Positions 1 through 8,529 of a DNA stretch of 64,000 bases are shown here, one piece after another. Origin of the DNA: Veillonella sp. (lineage in GTDB: Bacteria; Bacillota; Negativicutes; Veillonellales; Veillonellaceae); the NCBI RefSeq assembly GCF_041333735.1, contig NZ_JBGKFB010000001.1, forward strand, positions 1,047,001 through 1,111,000. The letters run 5' to 3'. Position 1 is the first letter of the stretch. The number at the start of each line of letters is the position of its first letter. The notes under the pieces are model-generated. The model was not told the DNA's origin, searched no databases, and worked only from the letters and a program-made list of their open reading frames with translations. The position numbers and the translations under genes are program-made.

Positions 1-519
1 CCTGCACAACCTGGTACAAGCGCAGATGAAGTGGTTATTGCTGTTGGCCCTGCCTTTGGCCGTAGTCAACGACAAACCATCGTTGGTGTACCGCATCAAG
101 AGGTAATTCGCCAATTAGTAGCTGGTATCGAAGAAGAAGGTTTAAAAGCTCGTGTAATTCGCGTATACCGTTCCTCTGACGTAGCGGCCGTAGCCGTTGA
201 AGGCGATTCTATTTCTGGATCTGGTGTATGCATCGGTATTCAATCTAAAGGTACTACTTTGATTCACCAACGCGATTTACAACCACTTTCAAATTTGGAA
301 TTATTCCCTCAAGCACCTCTATTAACAGCTGAAACATACCGTGCTATCGGTAAAAATGCTGCTAAATATGCTAAGGGCGAATCCCCAACACCAGTACCAA
401 CATTGAACGATCAAATGGCTCGTCCAAAATATCAAGCATTATCTGCATTGCTTCATATCAAGGAAACTAAGCATGTAGTAAAAGGTAAGCCAGCTGATGA
501 AGTTCGTGTCACTGTATAA
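1..519 (+). CDS. pduD: Diol/glycerol dehydratase medium subunit PduD (5' end off the window)
   Basis: Medium subunit of the adenosylcobalamin-dependent propanediol/glycerol dehydratase, which converts the diol to an aldehyde inside the Pdu microcompartment. The open frame runs to the left edge without a stop, so the visible 172 residues are a C-terminal part of a family that is usually about 220 residues. The GTG at 31 is therefore an internal codon and not the start. Residues around GPAFGRSQRQTIVGVPHQEV and the segment from SDVAAVAVEGDSISGSGV onward match the family. The N-terminal targeting peptide expected in PduD is not visible. pduE follows after 11 bases with its own AGGAGG, which implies one operon whose pduC should lie just left of the window. 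Confidence 0.93.
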   Translation, partial: PAQPGTSADEVVIAVGPAFGRSQRQTIVGVPHQEVIRQLVAGIEEEGLKARVIRVYRSSDVAAVAVEGDSISGSGVCIGIQSKGTTLIHQRDLQPLSNLELFPQAPLLTAETYRAIGKNAAKYAKGESPTPVPTLNDQMARPKYQALSALLHIKETKHVVKGKPADEVRVTV

Positions 520-530
520 GGAGGTTTACT

Positions 531-1061
531 ATGGCTAACGAATTAGAAGCCTTAATTCGGCAGATCGTATCTGAAATAGAAGGGGCGAAAGGTAGTACAA
601 CACAGTATTCAGCGCCTCATACACCATCTACAACTAATACAGTAGATAGAGTAGTTACAATCGAAGATTATCCGATTGCTAAAAAACATCCAGAATGGAT
701 TGATCTTGGTCAAGGTCGAGACTTAAGCCATATTACGATGGATAACGTAATGGCCGGACATATCACAATGGACGATTTAAAAATTTCTCCATCCATTTTG
801 AAAGCTCAAGGTCAAATTGCTAAGGCTGGGGGCCGAGATCAAATTGAACTCAACTTCTCTCGCGCTGCAGAAATGACGAAGGTAAGTGATAAACGTTTAC
901 TTGAAATGTACAATGCACTTCGTCCATATCGTTCTTCTAAACAAGAACTGTTAGATATTGCTAGCGAACTTGATGGTTTAGGGGCTCCAATTTGTGCAAA
1001 CTTTGTACGAGAAGCTGCAGAAAATTACGAACGTCGTAAAAAACTTAAAGGTGATAATTAA
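531..1061 (+). CDS. pduE: Diol/glycerol dehydratase small subunit PduE
   Basis: Small subunit of the B12-dependent diol dehydratase, which completes the PduCDE heterotrimer. It has 176 residues, the usual size, and the C-terminal part (RDQIELNFSRAAEMTKVSDK and the following RPYRSSKQEL) is typical of the family. The start at 531 follows a strong AGGAGG. Residues 1-18 form a short amphipathic helix (ELEALIRQIVSEIE) followed by a Ser/Thr/Pro-rich linker. This is the layout of encapsulation peptides that bind shell proteins, and similar helices occur at the N-termini of PduL, PduB, PduP and PduM here. The reactivase gene follows 18 bases downstream. Confidence 0.95.
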   Translation: MANELEALIRQIVSEIEGAKGSTTQYSAPHTPSTTNTVDRVVTIEDYPIAKKHPEWIDLGQGRDLSHITMDNVMAGHITMDDLKISPSILKAQGQIAKAGGRDQIELNFSRAAEMTKVSDKRLLEMYNALRPYRSSKQELLDIASELDGLGAPICANFVREAAENYERRKKLKGDN

Positions 1062-1079
1062 CCTATAGGAGATGTCATT

Positions 1080-2906
1080 ATGAAACGAATTGTTGGCATC
1101 GATATCGGAAACTCTACAACAGAAGCGGCCTTGGCCGAAATTCATAGCAATGGCGAGGTAAAGTTCTTATCTTCTGCCATCGCTAGTACCACAGGTATTA
1201 AAGGAACACGCGAAAATATCGTAGGTCTCATGGATGCCCTCAAGTCGCTAATTAGGTCTGCTAATCTTACACTACGAGACATTGACTTAGTTCGCATTAA
1301 TGAGGCTACACCAGTTATCGGCGATGTGGCCATGGAAACGATTACAGAAACCATAATTACGGAATCTACCATGATAGGGCACAACCCTAAAACACCAGGT
1401 GGCTTAGGTCTTGGTGTAGGGTATACCGTTCCCATTGAGCAACTAATTGATAAGCCACAAGGTCAGCCATACATCGTGGTAGCTCCAAAGATTATCGATT
1501 TTGAATTGATAGCACAGCTGATTAATGCATATTGCAAACGAGGTTATGATATTCGAGCTGCTATCCTTCAAGCCGATGACGGCGTACTCGTTAACAATCG
1601 ATTGGATCATAAAATTCCTATCGTAGATGAGGTTGCGTATATCGATAAAATCCCAATGGGCATGCTTTCTGCCGTAGAGGTTGTAGAACCGGGGCAAGTG
1701 GTATCACAATTATCAAATCCTTATGGGATTGCCACTGTATTTGAGCTTTCACCAGAGGAAACAAAGAATATTGTACCTATCGCTAGAGCTCTTATCGGAA
1801 ATCGCTCAGCTGTAGTCATCAAAACACCGGCAGGGGACGTTAAGGAGCGGGTAATACCGGCAGGATCCATCATTGTTATGGGGAATGATCGAACTGTATC
1901 CGTCGATGTATCTGCTGGGGCAGAGAGAATTATGGAAACCCTCGAATCTGTTCATCCTATCGATGATATCAGTGGTGAAGCAGGTACGAACGTAGGTGGC
2001 ATGCTTGAAAAGGTTCGCCTTACAATGGCTCAATTGACGAATAAATCCCCGCAAGATGTATTCATCCAAGACTTGCTAGCCGTAGATGTAGCTGTTCCTA
2101 TCAATGTAAAGGGTGGCCTTGCAGGTGAGTTCTCTATGGAACAAGCCGTAGGCATTGCCTCCATGGTTAAGTCAGATCATCTACAAATGGAAATCATTGC
2201 AAAGCAGGTAGAAAAAGAGCTAGGCGTACCAGTTGAAATCGGTGGTGAAGAGGCTGAATCAGCTATCTTAGGCGCTTTGACTACACCGGGGACAGCAAAA
2301 CCAATGGCCATACTCGATCTAGGGGCAGGCTCAACTGATGCATCCATCATTAACCAAGAAGGAAAAATTAAAGCCATTCATCTTGCAGGAGCAGGAAATA
2401 TGGTAACTATGCTCATCAATTCTGAACTTGGTTTAGAGGATATGCATATTGCAGAAGCCATCAAACGAGATCCATTGGCTCAAGTACTCAGTGTATATCA
2501 CATTCGTCACGAAGATGGAACGGTGCAGTTCTTTAATGAACCACTTTCGGCAGCATTGTTTGGACGCGTTGTTATCGTAACGCCAGATGGGCTCGTTCCT
2601 GTAGAGCGAGATATCCCTCTAGAAAAGATTAAGCGTGTTCGTCAAACTGCAAAGAAACGGGTATTTGTCACAAACTCACTCCGCGCTTTGGCATCTGTTA
2701 GTCCTACTCATAATGTGCGAGATATACCATTCGTAGTTATCGTAGGTGGTTCTGCATTAGACTTTGAAATTCCTCAACTCGTAACCGATGCACTTTCACA
2801 ATATGCATTAGTAGCGGGGCGAGGCAATATTCGAGGCGTTGAAGGGGCACGAAATGCGGTAGCTACAGGATTGGTATTATCCTATGCACAGAAGGGAGGC
2901 CTATGA
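1080..2906 (+). CDS. pduG: Diol dehydratase reactivase large subunit PduG
   Basis: ATP-dependent reactivating factor that exchanges damaged cobalamin in the dehydratase for free cobalamin. It has 608 residues, full length for DdrA/PduG. The N-terminus GIDIGNSTTEAALAE is the actin/Hsp70-like phosphate-1 loop. A second nucleotide-binding loop (LDLGAGSTDASI) lies near residue 415, and the C-terminus has the adenosine motif VVIVGGSALDFEIP. The start follows AGGAG. The 3' end overlaps pduH by four bases (ATGA type), so translation is probably coupled and the two subunits are made together. Confidence 0.96.
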   Translation: MKRIVGIDIGNSTTEAALAEIHSNGEVKFLSSAIASTTGIKGTRENIVGLMDALKSLIRSANLTLRDIDLVRINEATPVIGDVAMETITETIITESTMIGHNPKTPGGLGLGVGYTVPIEQLIDKPQGQPYIVVAPKIIDFELIAQLINAYCKRGYDIRAAILQADDGVLVNNRLDHKIPIVDEVAYIDKIPMGMLSAVEVVEPGQVVSQLSNPYGIATVFELSPEETKNIVPIARALIGNRSAVVIKTPAGDVKERVIPAGSIIVMGNDRTVSVDVSAGAERIMETLESVHPIDDISGEAGTNVGGMLEKVRLTMAQLTNKSPQDVFIQDLLAVDVAVPINVKGGLAGEFSMEQAVGIASMVKSDHLQMEIIAKQVEKELGVPVEIGGEEAESAILGALTTPGTAKPMAILDLGAGSTDASIINQEGKIKAIHLAGAGNMVTMLINSELGLEDMHIAEAIKRDPLAQVLSVYHIRHEDGTVQFFNEPLSAALFGRVVIVTPDGLVPVERDIPLEKIKRVRQTAKKRVFVTNSLRALASVSPTHNVRDIPFVVIVGGSALDFEIPQLVTDALSQYALVAGRGNIRGVEGARNAVATGLVLSYAQKGGL

Positions 2907-3277
2907 TGGATCAAAGTATCGTCAGTAAGCCAACCATATTGCTGTATGCTACAGAGCATATCAGTGAGGATATACTAAAACCCGTTCTATATGGAATTGA
3001 AGAGGAAGGTCTACCTGTTGTCATTGAGTCCCATAGTGGTACGCATATGACATTGGCTGACCTAGCATCTCGTAATTCCGCTTTATCTGTTGGGATAGGC
3101 GTTGATGATGAGGCGATTGTGTTGACCTATAAAAACATACCAATGCATCAATTTATTTATCGACTTACGGGTTATGCTCAATATCCAGATAGCTTACGTA
3201 CCTTAGGTGTCAATGCAGCCCGCCTTGTAAAAGGTAATCCTTTCGTTTCCGATGAACGATTGGAAGTAGCTTTTTAA
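2903..3277 (+). CDS. pduH: Diol dehydratase reactivase small subunit PduH
   Basis: Small subunit of the dehydratase-reactivating factor, which binds PduG and swaps with the dehydratase medium subunit during reactivation. It has 124 residues, which fits the DdrB/PduH family. The fold core resembles the dehydratase medium subunit: the segment LYGIEEEGLPVVIE parallels the PduD segment VAGIEEEGLKARVIR. The start is ATG 2903, or the adjacent ATG at 2906. It overlaps the end of pduG and uses a GGGAGG inside pduG. pduO follows after 27 bases. Confidence 0.93.
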   Translation: MMDQSIVSKPTILLYATEHISEDILKPVLYGIEEEGLPVVIESHSGTHMTLADLASRNSALSVGIGVDDEAIVLTYKNIPMHQFIYRLTGYAQYPDSLRTLGVNAARLVKGNPFVSDERLEVAF

Positions 3278-3304
3278 ATCTAACTAACTTTAGAGGTGGT
3301 GCAT

Positions 3305-4360
3305 ATGGCTATTTATACGAAAACCGGTGATGCAGGTACAACGGCCTTATTTGATGGCACTAGAGTACCTAAAAATTCACTTCGTGTGGACACATATGGA
3401 ACCTTTGATGAATTAAATGCACAGGTTAGTGTATGTGAGAAATTAGTTGTCTCACCAGACAATAAACATGTGCTTCACACATTACAACATCAGCTATTCC
3501 GCTTATGTGCGGAGGTAGCCACGCCTCATGTGGAAAATCTAAGTGAAAGTAGTAATCTAATTTCACAACAAGATATAAGCGAATTGGAATACATGATCGA
3601 TGACTATACTAATCGATTGCCACAGCAACATAGCTTTATATTAAGCGGAAATTATTTATCTGCTGCAGAGCTACATGTGGCTCGCACAATCTGTCGTCGC
3701 GGTGAACGGTTACTTATTAGCTTAGGTTCTGTAGAACCAATTCGCGATGAGGTTCGAAAATTTATAAATCGATTATCTGATGCTCTTTATATCATGGCTC
3801 GTATGGAAGACTATGTGCAATTTGTAGAAACAATTGTAGAGCGCGTAGCAGAACGTGTTAAGAACAGTCATGCTGAAGTACTGGCGGAAACGAATCGGAG
3901 CTTATGGCATATGGGGCATACTACTGAAAATGGAGTTAGTTATATGGCAACTAGAACAAAGCTAGAAGAAATTATGACGAAACTTTCACAAGCAGCCATG
4001 GACTATGCTCAGTCCATAGGTGTACCTATCGTTGTATCTATAGTAGATGCAAACGGTGTATTAATGTATTTCCATCGTATGTCAGATGCATTGCTCATCA
4101 GCAACGATATCGCACAGGCAAAGGCGTATACTGCAGTAGCTCTCAAAGCGGCAACTCATGAAGTACATCAAAGTGCACAGCCTGATGGCGATCTATTCAA
4201 CATTGAATCCATGGTAAATCGTAAAATCTGTACCTTTGGTGGAGGTTATCCGATCATCATCGACGGCGAAATTGTCGGTGGTTTCGGCATTAGCGGTGGC
4301 ACTGTGGCAGAAGATATGGACATTGCATCTCATGCATTACAATCTTTGTTAACTCGATGA
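3305..4360 (+). CDS. pduO: ATP:cob(I)alamin adenosyltransferase PduO, two-domain form
   Basis: Makes adenosylcobalamin, the cofactor of the dehydratase, by moving adenosyl from ATP to cob(I)alamin. Residues 1-185 are the PduO-type adenosyltransferase with the N-terminal ATP-binding signature YTKTGDAGTTALFDG and a C-terminal CRRGERLLISL helix. Residues from about 220 to the end are a GlcG/HbpS-like (DUF336) domain (GVPIVVSIVDANGVLMYFHR and GGYPIIIDGEIVGGFGISGG). That domain accompanies PduO in several Pdu operons and binds corrinoid or haem in some relatives. I chose ATG 3305 because GAGGTGG lies five bases upstream; the in-frame GTG at 3296 falls inside that ribosome-binding site. Confidence 0.94.
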   Translation: MAIYTKTGDAGTTALFDGTRVPKNSLRVDTYGTFDELNAQVSVCEKLVVSPDNKHVLHTLQHQLFRLCAEVATPHVENLSESSNLISQQDISELEYMIDDYTNRLPQQHSFILSGNYLSAAELHVARTICRRGERLLISLGSVEPIRDEVRKFINRLSDALYIMARMEDYVQFVETIVERVAERVKNSHAEVLAETNRSLWHMGHTTENGVSYMATRTKLEEIMTKLSQAAMDYAQSIGVPIVVSIVDANGVLMYFHRMSDALLISNDIAQAKAYTAVALKAATHEVHQSAQPDGDLFNIESMVNRKICTFGGGYPIIIDGEIVGGFGISGGTVAEDMDIASHALQSLLTR

Positions 4361-4370
4361 GGTGAAAACA

Positions 4371-5093
4371 ATGGACGTAACGCAAATGTATATTAGTGAG
4401 TTTGTTGGTACTGCCGTTCTAATTGCATTTGGTAACAGTACAAATGCATCAATTTTATTAAAGAAAACCATCGTTAGTATTTTTGGAACTAACTGGTTAC
4501 ACATTATCTTTGGATGGGCCTTTGCCGTTTCCTTTGGTGTATACGTAGGTATTACACTTGGTGGCCCTGGTCATTTGAATCCAGCAGTTACCTTTGCCCT
4601 TGCTGTAGCTGGTATATTCCCTTGGGATCAAGTTATTCCAATGTCCATAGCGCAAATTGCAGGTGGTTTTACTGGTGCTGCCATTGCTGCACTGTTCTAT
4701 TATCCACATTTTAAAGTAACAGGTCCTGATGAAGGGAACTGTGTAGGGATTTTTGCAACAGGTCCAGCCATCGATAATAAACCTTTCAATTTGATATCCG
4801 AAATTATAGCTACGTTTATGTTTATGTTAGCTATTCTCTGCTTAGGTAAAATGGCTGATGGTTTAGCACCTATGGTCATCGGTATCTTGGTAGCATCCAT
4901 AGGTATGTCCTTTGGTGCAACTACTGGATATGCGTTAAATCCAGCGCGCGACTTTGGTCCACGGTTAGCATATTTCTTACTACCAATTCCTAATAAGGGA
5001 ACTGCAAACTGGCAATATGCGTGGGTACCATTTATTGGCCCATTGATCGGCGCAGGCTTAGCCGTATTATTCTTCCAATTAGTGGCACCTTAA
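4371..5093 (+). CDS. pduF: Glycerol/propanediol uptake facilitator (MIP family, PduF-like)
   Basis: Membrane channel of the major intrinsic protein family, probably admitting glycerol or 1,2-propanediol for the microcompartment. Both half-helix signatures are present: NPAVTF early and NPARDF late. The Asp after the second NPAR is the mark of glycerol-conducting members rather than pure water channels. Six hydrophobic segments span the 240 residues. ATG 4371 is preferred because GAGGTG sits seven bases upstream and overlaps the end of pduO; the in-frame GTG 4362 lies within it. An 85-base gap with a small palindrome (CTCTAGCTAGAG) separates it from the next gene. Confidence 0.92.
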   Translation: MDVTQMYISEFVGTAVLIAFGNSTNASILLKKTIVSIFGTNWLHIIFGWAFAVSFGVYVGITLGGPGHLNPAVTFALAVAGIFPWDQVIPMSIAQIAGGFTGAAIAALFYYPHFKVTGPDEGNCVGIFATGPAIDNKPFNLISEIIATFMFMLAILCLGKMADGLAPMVIGILVASIGMSFGATTGYALNPARDFGPRLAYFLLPIPNKGTANWQYAWVPFIGPLIGAGLAVLFFQLVAP

Positions 5094-5178
5094 CTCTAGC
5101 TAGAGTATATAAAACAAAAACGAATCATAGTTTATCAGGATAGTTCAAAGAAATTATTTTGAATTAGGAGGAGATTAT

Positions 5179-5541
5179 ATGGCCTTTCAAGAGGTAATTG
5201 ATGCAAAACAGCGCATCATACAAGAATTTGTACCCGGAAAGCAGGTTACGATAGCCCATGTTATTGCCAATCCTAAACCAGACCTATTTAGAAAAATGGG
5301 GCTCGAGGAAAAAGGTAGAAATGCCATTGGGATTCTTACTATAACACCTGGCGAAGGGACCATTATTGCAGCCGATATTGCAAGTAAATCCGGTGATATC
5401 GAAATCGGTTTCATCGATAGATTTTCGGGGGCACTTCTCATAACTGGTGATGTATCTGCTGTTGAATCTGCATTGCGCAGCGTAATTGAAGGATTGCAAC
5501 GCATATTAGGATTTTTTCCAACAGATTTAACAAGATCCTAA
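5179..5541 (+). CDS. pduU: Microcompartment shell protein, PduU/EutS type
   Basis: Hexameric shell protein with a circularly permuted BMC domain. It has 120 residues, and the signature stretch RIIQEFVPGKQVTIAHVIAN plus GFIDRFSGALLITGDVSAVE is diagnostic of the PduU/EutS family, whose N-terminal strand forms a capped beta-barrel over the pore. It has an excellent ribosome-binding site (AGGAGGAGA). pduV follows after 13 bases. In Salmonella PduV is reported to associate with PduU, and the adjacency here fits that pairing. Confidence 0.95.
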   Translation: MAFQEVIDAKQRIIQEFVPGKQVTIAHVIANPKPDLFRKMGLEEKGRNAIGILTITPGEGTIIAADIASKSGDIEIGFIDRFSGALLITGDVSAVESALRSVIEGLQRILGFFPTDLTRS

Positions 5542-5554
5542 TGAAAGGGTAATT

Positions 5555-5995
5555 ATGAGCACCGAAAAGAAAGAAAAACGCATCCTTCTAGTAGGACGTA
5601 GCGGTTGTGGTAAAACTACATTAGCCGATACGATTACCCATGGCTCGGCTACGTATCATAAGACACAAGCCATAACGAGAGTGGGAAACTTCATCGATAC
5701 CCCTGGAGAATATATGGAAAATCCTAATTACTATCGAGGCATTATCTTGCACGCCTATGATGCGGACTTAGTGATTTTTATGATTCCTGCAGGTGATGAA
5801 ACAACCATATTTCCACCAAGCTTTGGGAACTCCCTCAATCGCGAAGTTATAGGCGTTGTGTCAAAGGTAGATACGGGCAAAGATGTTGAGGCACCTAGGC
5901 GCAATCTCAAACTAGCGGGAGCCACTAAGATTTTTGAAATATCAGTTCACGACGAAGAGTCGTTAAAACAATTATGTAACTACATATATAGTTAG
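5555..5995 (+). CDS. pduV: Small GTPase-like protein, PduV/EutP type
   Basis: Ras-like P-loop NTPase associated with the microcompartment exterior. The Walker A motif GRSGCGKT lies at residues 14-21. The switch-like DTPGEY follows near 48, and VVSKVDT near 100 corresponds to the NKxD position with Ser in place of Asn (SKVD), a common PduV/EutP variation. The length of 146 residues is normal. It follows pduU by 13 bases, and a TAG stop at 5993 precedes the cobT start by 18 bases. A role in positioning or moving compartments is inference from the family. Confidence 0.92.
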   Translation: MSTEKKEKRILLVGRSGCGKTTLADTITHGSATYHKTQAITRVGNFIDTPGEYMENPNYYRGIILHAYDADLVIFMIPAGDETTIFPPSFGNSLNREVIGVVSKVDTGKDVEAPRRNLKLAGATKIFEISVHDEESLKQLCNYIYS

Positions 5996-6013
5996 TTGAA
6001 AGAAGGTTTTTCC

Positions 6014-7021
6014 ATGGACAAAGTTTTTGAAGAACAACTTAATCAATTTATTTTAAATAAGGCGATCATTCCAAAAAGCTTGGGTCTATGGGAACGATAT
6101 TTCAAGAAAATGTGTCTTGCTTGGCAGGATATGAAACCTGAGATTCATGCTCAGCATATTATCTTTTCGGCAGATAATGGTATTTCCGTTGATGGTCTAA
6201 TCGGTTATAACTATGAGATTACCCGTAAACAGTCTCAGAATATGATTGATGGTAAAAGTGCAGTTGCTAATTATTGTATCTTTAACCATATTCCTTACGA
6301 AGTGGTAGATGTAGGCATTGCTTGTCCACAAGGTATTGGGGTGAATCGAAAGGTTGCTCAAGGCACAAAGAATATATTAGACGGTGCTGCTATGAGCGCT
6401 GAAGAATTTGACCTAGCGTACCAAGCTGGATATAACCGCGTTGTCTACTACGCAGAATCTGGTATCAATCTATTTTCCTTCGGTGAAATGGGTGTTGGTA
6501 ATACCACAACTTCAGCAGCTGTCTTAAGTGGTCTTACAAAACTAGACCCACGGATAACTGTAGGTCCTGGATCTGGTCCTGATGAAGAGGCGTACATGAA
6601 TCAAAAACGAGAATTTGTACGTACTGCACTATCTCATCATAAGGGACACTTAAATAGTCCAAAAGAGGTAATCAGCCGCGTAGGTGGCTTTGATATAGCC
6701 GCTATTACCGGTGCTATGGTAGCTTGTACGGACTTACATATCCCATTTGTTATCGATGGTTATATAACAGCAGTTGCTATGGCTTGTGCTACTCAAATGA
6801 ATGGAGACGCTCCATTATATGGCATTCCATCTCATTATTCTCGTGAGGTAGGGATGGCAGCAGCATTAGCCTATGCAAATATTCGTCTTGATGAAGTTCC
6901 AATCCATGGGCAAATGGCATTAGGTGAAGGAACTGGTGCCGTATTAATGGTACAACTGCTTAAAACAGCACACTTTGCCTTTATGAATATAGGCACTATG
7001 GTGGAACTATTAGAAAAATAA
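6014..7021 (+). CDS. cobT: CobT-like nicotinate-nucleotide:base phosphoribosyltransferase
   Basis: CobT activates the lower-ligand base (for example dimethylbenzimidazole) to its alpha-ribotide for cobamide assembly. The protein has 335 residues. MGVGNTTTSAAVLSGLT and the C-terminal LGEGTGAVL carrying the catalytic Glu identify the family. ATG 6014 is preferred because AGAAGG lies just upstream; an in-frame TTG at 5996 would remove that spacing. Its place between pduV and a shell gene is unusual and suggests that the operon tunes the lower ligand of the cofactor used by the dehydratase. Some Negativicutes use phenolic bases activated by the two-subunit ArsAB relatives of CobT. Only one such gene is here, so its base preference cannot be read from sequence. 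Confidence 0.88.
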   Translation: MDKVFEEQLNQFILNKAIIPKSLGLWERYFKKMCLAWQDMKPEIHAQHIIFSADNGISVDGLIGYNYEITRKQSQNMIDGKSAVANYCIFNHIPYEVVDVGIACPQGIGVNRKVAQGTKNILDGAAMSAEEFDLAYQAGYNRVVYYAESGINLFSFGEMGVGNTTTSAAVLSGLTKLDPRITVGPGSGPDEEAYMNQKREFVRTALSHHKGHLNSPKEVISRVGGFDIAAITGAMVACTDLHIPFVIDGYITAVAMACATQMNGDAPLYGIPSHYSREVGMAAALAYANIRLDEVPIHGQMALGEGTGAVLMVQLLKTAHFAFMNIGTMVELLEK

Positions 7022-7065
7022 ATTTGTAATCTTTGCTCTATGTTTTGTAAAAGGAGAGAAAACAG

Positions 7066-7347
7066 ATGACACAAGAAGCATTAGGTATGGTGGAAACTAA
7101 GGGCCTAGTAGGCGCTATTGAAGCAGCAGATGCAATGCTTAAAGCAGCTAATGTAGAACTCGTAGGGAATGAAAAAATTGGCTCTGGTCTCGTTACTGTT
7201 ATGGTTCGCGGTGATGTAGGTGCTGTAAAAGCTGCTGTAGACGCAGGTGCAGCCGCTGCAGAACGCGTAGGCATTGTTATCTCTACTCATGTAATTCCAA
7301 GACCACATAAAGATGTAGAAGGTATTTTACCAACAAAGGGTGAATAA
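7066..7347 (+). CDS. pduA: Microcompartment hexameric shell protein, PduA/PduJ type
   Basis: Single BMC-domain protein of 93 residues that forms the flat hexagonal tiles of the shell. ALGMVETKGLVGAIEAADAM and the pore-side GDVGAVKAAVDAG are the standard family signatures. It ends in RPHKDVEGILPTKGE. It is very similar to the second copy at 9087-9362, so the assignment of A versus J is arbitrary. A good AGGAG precedes the ATG, and pduB starts two bases after the stop. Confidence 0.95.
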   Translation: MTQEALGMVETKGLVGAIEAADAMLKAANVELVGNEKIGSGLVTVMVRGDVGAVKAAVDAGAAAAERVGIVISTHVIPRPHKDVEGILPTKGE

Positions 7348-7349
7348 TT

Positions 7350-8192
7350 ATGGCCGATACTAAAAGTATGGTAGATGAGATTTTAAAGCGTGTATTGATG
7401 CGTATCGATGGTGCTGATTTAAGCAAAATTACAGGCGCAACAGGTAATGCATCATGTGCTTCGTCACCTGTAAGTTCACCTACTACAAATCAATTACAAA
7501 CTTCAATGATTACTGAACATGTAGGCAGTACTACAACAGGCGATACAATTGGCCTTGTAATTGCCAATGTAGACAGTCAAGTATTGGAAGCTATGAAGCT
7601 CACTAAGTCATATCGATCTATCGGTATCTTAGGTTCACGTACAGGTGCAGGGCCGCAAATCATGGCCGCTGATGAAGCTGTAAAAGCAACGAATACTGAG
7701 ATTGTTAGCATTGAACTTGCCCGTGATATGAAAGGTGGCGCCGGTTCTGGTTCCCTTATCATATTTGGTGGCGATGACGTATCTGATGTAAGACGTTCTG
7801 TAGAGGTAGCATTGCGTGAATTAGAACGTACCTTCGGCGAGGTATATATGAACGAAGCTGGTCATGTGGAGGTTCAATATACAGCTCGCGCAGGAGAAGC
7901 ATTAGTGACTGCCTTTGGGACACCAGAAGGTAAAGCCTTTGGCTTGATCGTTGGGGCCCCAGCAGCTATTGGTGTAGTTATGGCAGATACAGCAGTTAAA
8001 TCAGCGAATGTAGATGTAGTAGGCTATCGTTCTCCATCGAGTTCAGCTATGAGTAATGAAGTTATTTTACAAATCAGTGGTGATTCTGGCGCTGTTAAAC
8101 AAGCTGTAAAAGCAGCACGTGATGTAGGATTAGCTTTACTAGAAACTATGGGAGACAGACCTAAGAATAAAGGTAATGCTTACATTATTTAA
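7350..8192 (+). CDS. pduB: Tandem-BMC trimeric shell protein PduB
   Basis: Major shell protein with two fused BMC domains that trimerises into pseudohexagonal tiles with a gated pore. It has 280 residues. The first domain is roughly residues 70-160 (DTIGLVIANVDSQVLEAMKL) and the second roughly 180-270 (EGKAFGLIVGAPAAIGVVMA). Residues 1-20 (MADTKSMVDEILKRVLMRID) form an amphipathic helix followed by a Ser/Thr-rich linker, like the N-terminal extension that anchors core enzymes to the shell in characterised PduB. The ribosome-binding site is weak and the start is two bases after the previous stop, so coupling is likely. Confidence 0.95.
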   Translation: MADTKSMVDEILKRVLMRIDGADLSKITGATGNASCASSPVSSPTTNQLQTSMITEHVGSTTTGDTIGLVIANVDSQVLEAMKLTKSYRSIGILGSRTGAGPQIMAADEAVKATNTEIVSIELARDMKGGAGSGSLIIFGGDDVSDVRRSVEVALRELERTFGEVYMNEAGHVEVQYTARAGEALVTAFGTPEGKAFGLIVGAPAAIGVVMADTAVKSANVDVVGYRSPSSSAMSNEVILQISGDSGAVKQAVKAARDVGLALLETMGDRPKNKGNAYII

Positions 8193-8284
8193 TGAATATT
8201 ATTTCAAAGAGTCAAATATTCATTACATATCATTATCACGTCGCAATAGATGATACTTTCACAATGTGAATAGGAGGATTCATA

Positions 8285-8464
8285 ATGGCAGAACTAAATG
8301 AACAAATGTTACGGGCTATCATTATGGACATAATAGATGAAGTAGGTATGCTCAAGGATGAGCCTGTTCAGGCGACACCGAAAGAAGAACCTAAAACAGA
8401 ATCTCAAGAACCAGAATTAAAAGATTTGATTCGTCAAATGTTAGTAGATATGCAACGTAGCTAA
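8285..8464 (+). CDS. Small protein of 59 residues with two encapsulation-peptide-like helices
   Basis: This short gene lies between pduB and pduK. It has ATG 8285, TAA at 8462 and a good AGGAGG ending 9 bases upstream. The protein has two amphipathic helices. The first, about residues 4-21, reads NEQMLRAIIMDIIDEVG. The second, about residues 45-59, reads LKDLIRQMLVDMQRS. They are joined by a Pro/Glu/Lys-rich linker of about 20 residues. Each helix resembles the encapsulation peptides at the N-termini of PduE, PduL and PduP encoded nearby. No known domain is recognised. I infer a bivalent adaptor that bridges shell and cargo or two cargo enzymes. It could instead be a remnant of a larger subunit, but its intact signals and central position argue for function. 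Confidence 0.8.
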   Translation: MAELNEQMLRAIIMDIIDEVGMLKDEPVQATPKEEPKTESQEPELKDLIRQMLVDMQRS

Positions 8465-8529
8465 CGTTATAGGAATGCATGAATCCTGTTGCGAATCATC
8501 AACAGAAATAGACGTCGGGAGGTGGCATA

